DNA of 64,000 nt from Farysia itapuensis (lineage: Eukaryota; Basidiomycota; Ustilaginomycetes; Ustilaginales; Ustilaginaceae). The position numbers were made by a program, and so were the translations under genes. The stretch lies in assembly GCA_023212645.1 (NCBI GenBank), contig JALBYC010000036.1, forward strand, positions 1 to 64,000. The letters run 5' to 3'. Below the pieces are notes generated by a model, which was given only the letters and a program-made list of their open reading frames with translations, searched no databases and had not been told where the DNA came from. Shown here piece after piece: positions 1 through 9,091 of this stretch. Numbering within the stretch: the first letter of the stretch is position 1; every line of letters begins with the position of its first letter.

Positions 1-102
1 TTTTCTTTGTGTTCAAATTGTGTTTTCTTGTGGAAACACAATCGACTTCAAAAAAAGGCGTGTTTGGCCAACCCTACTTTCCACCCATCACTTTGTGCCG
101 AC

Positions 103-570
103 ATGTCCTACCTCAAGAACTTTGCCAGGTTGTTTCGGGGGTCCATCTCTTCTGAGCCAGGAGGAGTGGTAGGAACGCCAGGGTCGTACACATTGCCAGT
201 GCGCAAATTGGTGCTGCGCTATTCAGAGACCAACATCTCCTCCCAAGGTACAAGACACTTTCTCCTATCACCCCAATTTACTGCCCTGTGCAAACGATAT
301 CCCTCGGTCGAGTTCGTGGTCGCTCCAGCCAATGCGAGTAAACATCCACTTGTGACAGGCTACTACACAACCCACGTCGGAGACACACAGGCTCGTAAAG
401 ATATCAATTTAGCGAATATGGACATAAACCAGGTCAGAGCTCAGCTCGACCTCATCATTCACTCATCCGGAGCACGGATCAAGCCGCTCAAGCGCCGCAC
501 AACCTTATCGCGCAACCCATCTCCAAGAGGAATCTGGTCCCAATTACACGACAAACCCGTCAAGTTGTAG
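103..570 (+). CDS. MRPL51: Mitochondrial large-subunit ribosomal protein mL43
   Basis: The 155-residue product resembles the L51/S25/CI-B8 thioredoxin-like family and the yeast mitochondrial ribosomal protein Mrpl51 (mL43). Matching features are the early beta strand region VRKLVLRYSETN, the segment FLLSPQF, the GYY/YT region in the middle, and the C-terminal signature PRGIWSQLH, close to the yeast ending. It would act in the large subunit of the mitochondrial ribosome. The reading frame is open upstream to the window edge, but the ATG at 103 begins the family-like sequence MSYLKNF and gives the usual length; the upstream 32 codons look unrelated. It marks the housekeeping border of the secreted-protein cluster that follows. 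Confidence 0.88.
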   Translation: MSYLKNFARLFRGSISSEPGGVVGTPGSYTLPVRKLVLRYSETNISSQGTRHFLLSPQFTALCKRYPSVEFVVAPANASKHPLVTGYYTTHVGDTQARKDINLANMDINQVRAQLDLIIHSSGARIKPLKRRTTLSRNPSPRGIWSQLHDKPVKL

Positions 571-640
571 ATCAAGCATGCGTTGAAGCAAATATCAGCA
601 TTATAACAAGCATTCATGGGCAGTGGTCAGCGGAAAGGAG

Positions 641-1108
641 TTATGGTACGTGGAGGATGACGCCATACTCCCGGGCCGTGAAGGAGGCAATCTCGCTGCG
701 GAGCTTCTTGTTCAGCTGTCGCTGGTTCACACCGTTGACGGATCCGATTCCGTCAAAGCTGGCCGTGTCTGAGTTCCAAGGCGCGCGAAAGGCGGCAAAG
801 TAGGCTTTTACATTGGCATACGGCATCTCAAACGTCCCGTAGAGACCATTCAGGTGCAGAGGCACGACAAAGTGTCGATGCGTATCGCTAGGCGCCACTT
901 CGACCATCTTCATCTGAGGCGCTCCGTCTCGCAGATAATCGATGAGCTTGTGATTGTACGTGGCTTCCTGGAACAGCACCGAGGCGCTGTCTGGAAACCA
1001 GCTCTGGTAGGCCGTCACTGCGTTGTACTTGGTCGTTCGGTCCATTGCCCAGCTACTTGTAGCGAAACAGAACATGACTGCAAGCGCAGTTAGCTTGAGG
1101 TTAAGCAT
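641..1108 (-). CDS. Candidate secreted effector, Cys-free WFP/HRHF family, copy 1
   Basis: The 155-residue product begins with a signal peptide (about residues 1-21, ending SSWA) followed by MD. The ATG at 1108 is preferred over the upstream start of the open frame because it places the hydrophobic core at the N-terminus. The mature part has no cysteine and carries the block order shared by its neighbours: an N-terminal WFP, then HRHFVVPL, then FAAFR, then GIGSVNG, and a C-terminal LHVP. Neighbouring minus-strand genes encode paralogs, so this is part of a tandem array. Function is unknown; a role as a secreted effector is inferred from the signal peptide, small size and clustering. Confidence 0.85.
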   Translation of the reverse strand: MLNLKLTALAVMFCFATSSWAMDRTTKYNAVTAYQSWFPDSASVLFQEATYNHKLIDYLRDGAPQMKMVEVAPSDTHRHFVVPLHLNGLYGTFEMPYANVKAYFAAFRAPWNSDTASFDGIGSVNGVNQRQLNKKLRSEIASFTAREYGVILHVP

Positions 1109-1442
1109 CGGCACAGACTGAGAGTGCGAGGCTGCAAGTCTCGATATACTCCTGGTATCTTTAAGTGTGAAAAAGTACGGTCTCGGATTCGTCACGGCTT
1201 CGAGACGAGTGGCACTGGGTCATGTGGATTCTCTGTCGCCTGTGGTAACAGCCGTTAAGGGACTCGAGGGGATGGTGGACCGCTTGTACTTCATCGCTCA
1301 ATAGACTCATGAAAGGCGTACCTTTGATCCGTTCAAGCCACATTAAATCAGATCTTTCTTCTACAGTGACGTCTGCAGTATCTTGTCAAACTCAATGACG
1401 ATTTGCTCTACGTTGCAACACAAAGGAATTGAAAAGATGGGA

Positions 1443-1916
1443 CTACGGTATGTGAAGCACTATGCCGTAACCTGCAGCTGTAGACGAGTGGACACTATTG
1501 GCCAGCTTATCAGCCAGATCACCTCTGGCGATGCCGTTGATGGCACCGATCCCTTCGAAGGTTGCAGTGGACTCTTCCCAGGGCATCCGAAATGCAGCAA
1601 AATGGTTCTTGGTGGTACCATACTGAAGGCCAAAGAGATTGTGACCTCTACGCATGTTGAGTGGGACGACGAAGTGTCGGTGAGTGTGGCTTGGATCGAC
1701 CTCTACGACCCGCATGTTGTTGATGTGATTCCGCAACTCTTGTAACAGCAGCTGGTTGTAAGCAGCACGTTGGTAATGGACCGAGTAGCTGTTCGGGAAC
1801 CAACCGCGGTACGCCAGCAAGATTTTTTCCCTAAAGACATCATCGATCGCGCAGCTTCGTCCTATCAGTAAGGTCAGAAAGGCGATGAGGCATAGCAGCT
1901 TTGCGTGCAACAACAT
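1443..1916 (-). CDS. Candidate secreted effector, Cys-free WFP/HRHF family, copy 2
   Basis: The 157-residue product starts at the ATG at 1916, which puts a strong hydrophobic signal peptide (residues 1-23, ending SCA) at the N-terminus. The mature part is cysteine-free and has WFP, HRHFVVPL, FAAFR, GIGAING and the terminal LHIP in the same order as copy 1. The open frame extends 27 codons further upstream but that part is not hydrophobic. A TATAAG motif lies about 90-95 bp upstream. It is a tandem paralog of unknown function. Confidence 0.85.
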   Translation of the reverse strand: MLLHAKLLCLIAFLTLLIGRSCAIDDVFREKILLAYRGWFPNSYSVHYQRAAYNQLLLQELRNHINNMRVVEVDPSHTHRHFVVPLNMRRGHNLFGLQYGTTKNHFAAFRMPWEESTATFEGIGAINGIARGDLADKLANSVHSSTAAGYGIVLHIP

Positions 1917-2005
1917 TGCAAAATTCGGCTCAAAGCGGAGCTCTCGAAGTAGAGTGTAGAGGTGTTCTGCCCTCCGTCCAGTAGGAGGTAGACGCATGGC
2001 TCACT

Positions 2006-2011
2006 CTTATA
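2006..2011 (-). promoter_or_regulatory. TATA-like box of secreted-protein copy 2
   Basis: On the minus strand the sequence reads TATAAG, 90-95 bp upstream of the ATG at 1916. Similar boxes sit upstream of several other members of this array. Confidence 0.45.
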
Positions 2012-2272
2012 CAATTTCTCTGCTGATGAATGGCATCTCCACAAACTTCATCTGGCGGCGCTGGTTTTCATAGTATTCATCCAGGACACAGACAGCTGGT
2101 TGTGTGTCTCATCAGCGTCACCGCGCAACTTCATAGTCGTGTCTCTGATATTTCTGTTGTGAATCTCTTCATCCTCTGCTATCGAGATCTCGACGTGGGG
2201 ATCAAGATAAAGCACTCTAGCCGCAACTGCAGAGCTACTGCATCTTTTGCGCAACTACCAGCGAAACCACGA

Positions 2273-2749
2273 TCAAGGTACGTGTAGGATTATACCATAG
2301 TCTTCGATTGTAAAAGTTTGGATCTCCGTACCAAACCTTCGCGTGGCCTCCTTGAGGTTGATGCCGTTGATCGCGCCTACGCCGTCAAAATAGGCCACAT
2401 TCCCAGGCAAGTTCAAAGGCATTCGAAAGGCAGCAAAGTAATTCTTCTTGTTGGCGTAGGGCATGTCAAAGAACCTGTAGCGACCTTTCACGTGCAAGGG
2501 AACGACAAAGTGACGGTAGGCTGGACTGGGCTCGACTTCTATCATTCGCATGAAGTTGACAGCGCCACGAAGATGTGGAACGAGGAGGTTGTTGTACACA
2601 GCGTCTTGATAGTGTACTGCTGGATTCAAGGGGAACCAGCTTCGGTATGCCTGCACTGCCTTTTGCTGCATCGTCGAGTCTATCGCCGAGCAGCACTTCA
2701 ACAGGGCAAGGAGCATGAAAGATGCGCAGTACAGCCTTGCTGACCACAT
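2273..2749 (-). CDS. Candidate secreted effector, Cys-free WFP/HRHF family, copy 3
   Basis: The 158-residue product has a signal peptide of about 22 residues (ending CSA) and a cysteine-free mature chain. It shows YRSWFP, YRHFVVPL (Tyr replacing the first His of the HRHF block), FAAFR, GVGAING and the C-terminal LHVP. The start at 2749 is the only ATG near the signal peptide. A GATATAAG box lies about 100 bp upstream. It belongs to the minus-strand tandem array; function unknown. Confidence 0.86.
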   Translation of the reverse strand: MWSARLYCASFMLLALLKCCSAIDSTMQQKAVQAYRSWFPLNPAVHYQDAVYNNLLVPHLRGAVNFMRMIEVEPSPAYRHFVVPLHVKGRYRFFDMPYANKKNYFAAFRMPLNLPGNVAYFDGVGAINGINLKEATRRFGTEIQTFTIEDYGIILHVP

Positions 2750-3181
2750 TTTCAGCCGAACAAGATCTTGGGCGTCTGAGGATAACAGGTAGTGAGCGTT
2801 TCTGGTCTGATGGGGGAGTAGGTCAAATACTCTGACAGACTCTTCTTATATCACAGCCAACCTCAACTTCCTGTAAGCTCAAGAAAAGAGCTTTAGAGAC
2901 AACATGCTGAGTCCATACCTGCTGTAGAAGCGTGCCTTCAGCGAGATTTTTTCATGCTGGCCAAGCCAAAATGAAGATCAACGCTTTGCAACATGAAGGT
3001 TTGATCGGAACGCGCGCAGTGGCTTGTCAAGGTTCTGTCTTGGCGCAATGCCCACACCATGCTGCTCAGATATGAGGGCGACATGCTTTTCTGAGGCCAA
3101 TCAAGCTATGTCGGCCTGTGTCTTGGCTGAAGTATACAAAACTGCGTAGTCGCTGACAGACATTGAATGCTACAAGACGTT
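2750..3181. other. Intergenic, promoter of copy 3 and 3' flank of copy 4
   Basis: I see no coding sequence here. The part near 2845-2852 holds the minus-strand TATA-like box of copy 3; the rest shows no repeat or motif I can name. Confidence 0.5.
2845..2852 (-). promoter_or_regulatory. TATA-like box of secreted-protein copy 3
   Basis: Minus-strand GATATAAG, about 96-103 bp upstream of the ATG at 2749. Confidence 0.45.
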
Positions 3182-3667
3182 CTAAGGTACGTGAAAGGAT
3201 ATTTGGTATATGTCGGGCGTGTAGAGCAGTATCCTAGTCCCAAACGCTTTGATGACATCAACTCGCTTGGGACCGTTGATCTCGCCAATCCCGGCAAACA
3301 CGGCCACGTTTGGCTGCAGCTGCTCCCTGAGCATGCGAAAGGCCACGAAATGGTTCTTTCGACTGTCGTACTTCATGCCAAAATGATCTATGACCCCTCG
3401 CATATGAAGAGGAGCGATAAAGTGACGATGCGTGGCACTGCCCTCGATCTCGATGACACGCATGGTCTGTATATGGTCCCGTATGTACTGCGGCAGACGA
3501 TCGTTGTACCTGCCATCCTGATAATTCACAGAGCGAGTATCGGGGAACCAATCCATGTATGCCTGCTTGACTTTCTCTTGCAAGGTTTTATCCATTCCCA
3601 AGCTGAGTTTCGGGAGCAAAAGCAGTAAGATGGTCAAGCTGATGACTGCTCTCACGAACGGAACCAT
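3182..3667 (-). CDS. Candidate secreted effector, Cys-free WFP/HRHF family, copy 4
   Basis: The 161-residue product has a leucine-rich signal peptide (about residues 1-24) followed by MD, as in copies 1 and 6. The mature chain lacks cysteine and has MDWFP, HRHFIAPL, FVAFR, GIGEING and the terminal SFHVP. It is somewhat more diverged than copies 1-3 (HVP kept, preceding residues changed). No clear TATA box was found; an AT-rich stretch lies near 3750. Function unknown. Confidence 0.84.
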   Translation of the reverse strand: MVPFVRAVISLTILLLLLPKLSLGMDKTLQEKVKQAYMDWFPDTRSVNYQDGRYNDRLPQYIRDHIQTMRVIEIEGSATHRHFIAPLHMRGVIDHFGMKYDSRKNHFVAFRMLREQLQPNVAVFAGIGEINGPKRVDVIKAFGTRILLYTPDIYQISFHVP

Positions 3668-4037
3668 CTTGAGCTTTTGGAAAGGAAAAGGATGAGGAAT
3701 TGTGCGAGCGAGAACAGGATGAGGAGCAAGTGGTCTTCAACCATATGCGGCTAAATTAATACGTGTCTCCAGCGCAGAGGGAGCAAGAGAGAGAGAGAGC
3801 TCCACCGATCGCTCCTCGGTGACACCCACGCGAACCAAGAGACAGAGAACAACTCATTTCGGAACAAGTCGCACATGGTTTAGTGGACAGTCAACTGCAG
3901 TGTTGCTGACAATTCACCCGGCTGACATCATGTGACACATGGAAAGCAAAGCAGAAGAAATTTGAGTAATGCAATCGAGGCCGTTCAGCGAACGAGCGAC
4001 TCAGACAATTCCTAGAAGAGGAACACGCAAACGAAGC
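3668..4037. other. Intergenic, promoter side of copy 4
   Basis: There is no coding sequence. A short AG dinucleotide run occurs at about 3786-3799. Confidence 0.5.
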
Positions 4038-4518
4038 CTAAGGGATGTGAAGGAAGATCCCGTACTGTCGAGGTGCGAAGGCATCAATGCCATTTTCCAA
4101 TTTGGAGAAGAACGATGTCTGAGGCACGCCGTTGACTGTACCGATTCCTTCAAAGTGAGCGGTTGATTGATCAAATGGCACACGGAAGGCAGCAAAGTAG
4201 GTCTTCTTGCTGTCGTACAGAAGGCCGAATTCGTTGAAGCGTCCTGCCATCCTCAGAGGCACAATGAAGTGGCGGTAAAGAGAAGTTGGCTCCACTTCGA
4301 TGATCTTCATTTTGTTGACCTCGCTACGCAGGTGTTCAATCAGAAAGTTGTTGTACGGACTATCCCGGTAGTAGACAGAAGAGACTCCGGGGAACCAGTC
4401 GCGGAACGCTTGCACTGCTTTGTCCTTTCAGCACTTGGTCCATAGCATGACTGAAGCCTGTTGCCATTGCAACTGCAAGTAGAGTCACCTTGAGTGAGAT
4501 GTTCATCAGCTTCACCAT
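4038..4518 (-). pseudogene. Frameshifted copy 5 of the secreted WFP/HRHF family
   Basis: The N-terminal signal peptide (ATG at 4518, or 4506) with its following MD is in one frame, while the rest of the family sequence (RDWFP, YRHFIVPL, FAAFR, GIGTVNG, LHIP) is in another. Alignment with the paralogs places the break at a three-base A run on the minus strand (4426-4428 on the plus strand), where one extra base shifts the frame; the signal-peptide frame then runs to a stop at 4360. Everything after the break is intact, so the mutation is recent, or the base is a sequencing error. A TATATAA box remains about 80 bp upstream. Confidence 0.8.
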
Positions 4519-5066
4519 CTTGCTACAGGAAGTCGGTGAATCGTCAGTGATGTGTTGACTTGTGGAATATCGTATCAGCAAGTTCAGACAGGCGTTATAT
4601 AGACATTTCAAAGATCTGACGATGCCTGGTCATGCGCTCTCCCTGCGAGAAACCGTAGAACCCCTGGATCGACGTTGCCAAGATTTTGAGGTGAGACTGT
4701 CCATATGAATCCGGTGTTTGGTGCCCACAGAACAACAGCCGTCCTGCTGCATATTCGGTGGCACTGAGCCCTGCTTCTGATCGTTTTGACTAGTGACTCT
4801 GGAAGGGAAGCTACAAAGTGGTAGCGTTGAACTGAAACCTATAGCTAACAACAGATTTTGCAGACAGATACTTGATTAGTCAATTGAACACAGTGCTGGG
4901 TGCACATTAGCCTCATTCGCTCAGAGCCTTTAGCTTCATGTTCCTGTTCTCCTGTACAGCACAGATACCAGTAAAGCAGAATAGTCGATTGACACTGAAT
5001 GAGACTACACACACATCAAGGATCAGATTCTAGCAAATTGCACCTTGTTTAACAAAGCAAATAAAT
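4519..5066. other. Intergenic between copies 5 and 6
   Basis: No coding sequence supported. The minus-strand TATATAA box of copy 5 lies at 4595-4601. I see no repeat in the remainder. Confidence 0.5.
4595..4601 (-). promoter_or_regulatory. TATA box of frameshifted copy 5
   Basis: Minus-strand TATATAA, 77-83 bp upstream of the ATG at 4518. Confidence 0.5.
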
Positions 5067-5534
5067 TCAAGGCACATGAAGTGACATGCGTAGCTGCCCA
5101 GGAGTATACGTCGGGATGCTCACACCTAGTTTTTGAGAGACGTCGCTTTGGAGAATACCGTTGATGGTACCTACGCCATCGAAAACGGCTGAAGTGTCTC
5201 CCCACGGTTTCTTGAAAGCGGCAAAGTAGTTCTTACCAGCTCGACGTTCAGCTCGGAAACGTTCGGGAAGATGATCGAGCTGCAGCGGCATGACAAAGTG
5301 CCGATGGGTCGGGCTTGAGTCGACCTCTATCAGCTTCATCGCGTTGGCCTCGATGCGCAAGTAGTTGATCAGCTGCTCGTTATGTTCGGCATTTTGATAG
5401 TATACCAAAGGGTTCGTGGGGAACCACTCGCGATAAGCTTTCAGCGACTTTTGCTGTACAGTTGGGTCCATGGCCCAAAGAAGCTGTGCTGACGTGACCA
5501 CAGTCACGATGTAAACGAATCTCAATCCTTGCAT
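5067..5534 (-). CDS. Candidate secreted effector, Cys-free WFP/HRHF family, copy 6
   Basis: The 155-residue product has a 21-residue signal peptide (ending LLWA) followed by MD. The ATG at 5534 was chosen over the open frame's start at 5639 because the hydrophobic core is then N-terminal. The mature chain is cysteine-free with YREWFP, HRHFVMPL, FAAFK, GVGTING and the terminal SLHVP. It differs from the other copies by a basic insert (RFRAERRAGK) before FAAFK. Function unknown; tandem paralog. Confidence 0.85.
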   Translation of the reverse strand: MQGLRFVYIVTVVTSAQLLWAMDPTVQQKSLKAYREWFPTNPLVYYQNAEHNEQLINYLRIEANAMKLIEVDSSPTHRHFVMPLQLDHLPERFRAERRAGKNYFAAFKKPWGDTSAVFDGVGTINGILQSDVSQKLGVSIPTYTPGQLRMSLHVP

Positions 5535-6109
5535 GGTTGATGTAGAGTCAAGGAGGCTGTAGCGAAGGAGACGCTGTTGTACGTCTTGCTGCTTTTTATT
5601 AAGTCTCGGCACGGTCTGCAACAGGTTCTGTCCAAACATCTTGATCTTCTCAAATGAGGTACCCTAACGAAGCTGATGCCACCGAAATATGTAGCCGTCT
5701 TCGAAGAGTGAAGTAGGGTGAGCTCGATTCCTCCTGTCTTGTTCCTGAGCTTCTGGTCAGCAGAAGAGACTTTGTGTGGTAACCATGGTGTCTAGCTCAT
5801 TCGGAAAGGGATCCGTACACAGGAGTCTCATTACTCTTGTACAGACAGCCTATGCAATAATTATTCTTCGCACCTTCAAAGAGATGACTTTAGCGTGTCT
5901 AATTGTGGAAGCTGGGACTTGAGTCTTACCTTGCCAGCTCCCTTGGAATGTTCCTTCTTTTGTGACACTTTATCTCAAGCCTTTGTCACAACATTACGGG
6001 AGACTCGAAGCTCGTACAACGCGCCTTACCGTAAATTAGAGAGGCATTTTGATAAAGTTCTGGCATTGCGAAGCGGAAGTTGAGCTGTCGCACGGCAATC
6101 AGGCGTGCA
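5535..6109. other. Intergenic between copies 6 and 7
   Basis: No coding sequence supported. A weak AT-rich box (minus-strand AATAAAAA) lies 57-66 bp upstream of copy 6. Confidence 0.45.
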
Positions 6110-6736
6110 TTAGGGATGGACGTGCAGCGCAGTGAAAGTCATTTGAAACGACTCAGCAGAGTATGTCGGAATGTGATTCAACCAAAAGAGATCCAAATTG
6201 TCGGCTTCGTTAGGCGGTCTGAACTTTTCTTCAAAGAAGTCTCGTTGGATGCCTTTGACGACACCAACGGTGTGAATCTTCGCACGATTTGCTCCCGTGC
6301 TCGGAGCGTCAGCGGGTGCACGAAAGAGAAGGAAGAGGTTGGAACCAGTATGTCTTCCTAACCTCGTGATCTGCGTGCTATATCCTCCTCGTAACCAACG
6401 ATCGGAAAACAGTGGGACGAAGAAGAGACGCCAGTTGGGATCCGAAGAGCCTAATTCTAAGAAGCGTAGCTTGTCTGTGTATCGCTCTGAAATCGTCTGG
6501 GGACGATGATTTGTCAGAGAGGGCTGTCTCAGCTCTGATTCGATGTGTTCTTGTAGCGTCGTGGTCAGCGGCAGTGCCTCTATCCAGAAGCGTGTGGACG
6601 TGGGAAACCAATGGTACAGGAAGAATGAAAGCTGGTCATGTGGATCCCCTCGGAACTCAGACGTTGGCACCGTCACGTACTGAGTACATGACACCAAAGT
6701 TGCGAGCATTGCTATGAGAAACGTTGCCAGCATCAT
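6110..6736 (-). CDS. Divergent secreted member of the WFP/HRHF family (copy 7)
   Basis: The 208-residue product has a signal peptide (about residues 1-18) and no cysteine after it. It is longer than its neighbours, but the same blocks appear in order: YHWFP in the N-terminal third, RLFFVPL where the paralogs have HRHFVVPL, FLLFRAP for FAAFR, GVVKGI for GIGxxNG, and a C-terminal ALHVHP for LHVP. This supports distant homology, although single-block identity is low. Extra residues lie mainly between WFP and the VPL block. A TATAAA box is 53-58 bp upstream. Function unknown. Confidence 0.8.
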   Translation of the reverse strand: MMLATFLIAMLATLVSCTQYVTVPTSEFRGDPHDQLSFFLYHWFPTSTRFWIEALPLTTTLQEHIESELRQPSLTNHRPQTISERYTDKLRFLELGSSDPNWRLFFVPLFSDRWLRGGYSTQITRLGRHTGSNLFLLFRAPADAPSTGANRAKIHTVGVVKGIQRDFFEEKFRPPNEADNLDLFWLNHIPTYSAESFQMTFTALHVHP

Positions 6737-7359
6737 GTTTCAGTTGTTCCGGGGATTGTGTGATCATTGTGCACATTCGTTCTAGATGTTTATATCTAGC
6801 TCACTAGCAGTCTGAAATACCCGCACATTGGTTCGGCCGCTGTTCTCACTTCAAGCTTGTTTCTGAGCGCACACTTATGTGTCTCAGTCGAACTGCAGAG
6901 CATCTGCTTTCTTGAGGAGCATTAGTAGGCGTGAGAAGATTCATGGCTTCTTCCCCTCCGGAGTTTAATGTGGTCCCATTTAGTGGTTTCACTGTCATGT
7001 GTCACCATGTCCCCGCAAAAAGGACTGTTACCGACGGGCTCATGAAAGCAACGGATCACCTCTTCTCACATATGTCTCCATTGTCTTGGTAGCCAGCACA
7101 CGTGTCTTCATCTCGGGGAAGACGACTTTCATAAAACAAGACGAGTTTCAAGGCCCATTGATACCTGATTGAGTGCACACAGCGCTAGAGGTTTGACGAT
7201 TGCTAATGACATACCGGCTTATAACTGCACTTGAATCATGTGGTCATGTGGGTCTATAACACGTACCTCCATCTTTGCCTGTGCTATCTGCTTACAAGTA
7301 CACAGTTCGCTATATTGCTCGATCTTCACCTTGTTTGTCATCATCCATCTTCACTCGCG
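6737..7359. other. Divergent intergenic region between copy 7 and the plus-strand genes
   Basis: This is the switch point between the minus-strand array and the plus-strand secreted genes, so it should hold two promoters. The minus-strand TATAAA is at 6789-6794; a plus-strand TATAA is at 7220-7224. Nothing coding is seen. Confidence 0.5.
6789..6794 (-). promoter_or_regulatory. TATA box of secreted-protein copy 7
   Basis: Minus-strand TATAAA, 53-58 bp upstream of the ATG at 6736. Confidence 0.5.
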
Positions 7360-7911
7360 ATGAATTTTCAAGCTATCCTGCTTAGTGTTATTTTAGCCGT
7401 ATTGGCTCAAAGCAGCTCCGCTCTGCCGGACATCACTCCTAGCCCAGCAGCATATCATCATGCGTGCGAGACCACTACCTCACCGGACATTCCATGTTTC
7501 ACTTTCTGGAGAAGTGACCTCAAGGATGCGGTTCTGGGAGCGGAGCTCAACAAAGACAACTTGCTGATCAAGAACGACACGTACCAGGGTAAGATAATTT
7601 CTATCGTCATCTTACCGTATCTTTGCTGACGTGACTCTCAAATGCCAGATTTCGGCTACACTGATGTCGACCGCCCATTCTCGATCCTTTTCAACGAGGA
7701 GGTCGAGCTTCTTTATGGCGGAAGGAACATTCTGAACTGCTTTCAGTTCTACGTTTCTCGTCACTTTTCTCATGGTAGGGTTGATTTTGCAAATGCACGA
7801 ATCGAAGTGAGCGACGAGGACGGCAAAGTCCTTCACGACAGCAAATATCCGCGTTCTGGGTGGTCGAGCAACTGCAAGAAATGGACGCACATCAAGGTCT
7901 GGCATGGCTGA
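7360..7911 (+). CDS. Small secreted protein with four cysteines, one intron
   Basis: Two exons (7360-7588 and 7649-7911) joined across a 60-bp intron with donor GTAAGA and acceptor CCAG give 163 residues. Without splicing the first frame ends at 7629. Residues 1-21 form a signal peptide (ending SSSA). The mature chain has four cysteines (in HAC, IPCF, LNCF and SNCK), enough for two disulfides, unlike the cysteine-free neighbours. No known domain was recognised. Its position in the cluster suggests an effector, but that is inference. Confidence 0.78.
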
Positions 7912-8286
7912 TCAAACGCGAGTCTGAGAAGCCTTGCACTCTTTTTCTTCTGTATCTTTCCCGCTGTCTGCCCTCAGACAGGACGTGGCCGTAATCTATA
8001 GTCATCTTACTGTCATAGGAGTACACTTCGTGTTGAGACGATATGGGCGCAAATGAATCTGCCGGTCTGGGATGGTTGCTGTGATACAAGCTTGTTGCTG
8101 TTGCTATCAATCCTCTCATTGATACGTTGCATGGTTGCCAAAGAAGCCGCCTCCAGAATCAAGGGACGCACATCGTTCACAACGTGCAGAGCATAGTCAG
8201 TGATTGAAAAAGCACACGAACTTGTGTGTCGGATCTGTCTCTCCCCCTACTTGCTACCGCGTACCTTTCGAAGCATTACACCGACC
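7912..8286 (+). other. Intergenic, promoter of the first GEDNTGR gene
   Basis: No coding sequence or repeat seen. Confidence 0.45.
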
Positions 8287-8821
8287 ATGAGAATCCTGAT
8301 ACTTTTCTACGCCTTGTGCTTACTTGCTATCAAGGTGATGGCAGTTGGCCCACCTCCCCTTGACTTTGATTCTATGCTTGCACTTACACCCGACGTAGCA
8401 TCAGTCACTTACAATCGATGGCTGCAAGCAATGTATCGGACCCAGTCGGGTCTGCTCGAACACATACCTCGACAAGCTCATGTAAGTACAGCAGCACCAA
8501 TGCTTGCACCTCGATTTCTGAGCGAATCATATACATCATTCGGAACAGGATCTCTTGCTTGGGGAAGACAATACCGGGCGCATCTGGTTTGGCTGGCCCT
8601 TGCGTATGAAAGGATTTTCTATGGACAATTGGGCGACGAGACAAAGAACATACCTTGTCAACAATAGACAGGACGAGTTCAGGGTGGCCCATGACAGAAT
8701 CGCACCTACCGACTTGCAAGAGTACCTGTCAACATTGCACAAACCCGTCGGCTTTGTACTTCCGGGCTACCGGACGCTCAAGCTGGAGGGGATCGCACTG
8801 AAGTCCATCGACTATGCGTAG
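8287..8821 (+). CDS. Secreted protein, GEDNTGR family member 1
   Basis: Exons 8287-8481 and 8549-8821 flank a 67-bp intron with donor GTAAGT and acceptor ACAG, in phase 0, giving 155 residues. The ATG at 8287 starts a signal peptide (about residues 1-20, ending VMA). The mature chain lacks cysteine. The second exon opens with LLLGEDNTGRIWFG, matched by FHFGEDNTGRLYFG in the next gene, and both first exons are exactly 65 codons long. The two are therefore paralogs with conserved gene structure. Function unknown. Confidence 0.8.
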
Positions 8822-9091
8822 TCAGTTTTCTAACGACTTCACTCGTGGTACCCTGCGCCGGGTCCCTCTCTTAGGCTACTTCATAATGATAACTATTGTC
8901 TACTAGCTTTAGGTTTGTCTTCTTCTCGTTGAGTGTGTGCCAGCTTAAAAGCTTCTTGTGTACAATGTCACGACTGTAGTGACTGTGGCAGGGTCAAGAA
9001 CATCACTCGAAATAGGATACATAAGTAGCTCCTCTATTGTCTACTTGTCGACGTGTACTGACTCGCTAAGTCGCCCTCCGTTTTGTGCAAA

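Noticed and set aside
2318..2743. Plus-strand frames opposite the secreted-protein genes (also 3167-3628 and 1383-1745)
   Set aside because: They are opposite conserved coding sequence with signal peptides; no independent support.
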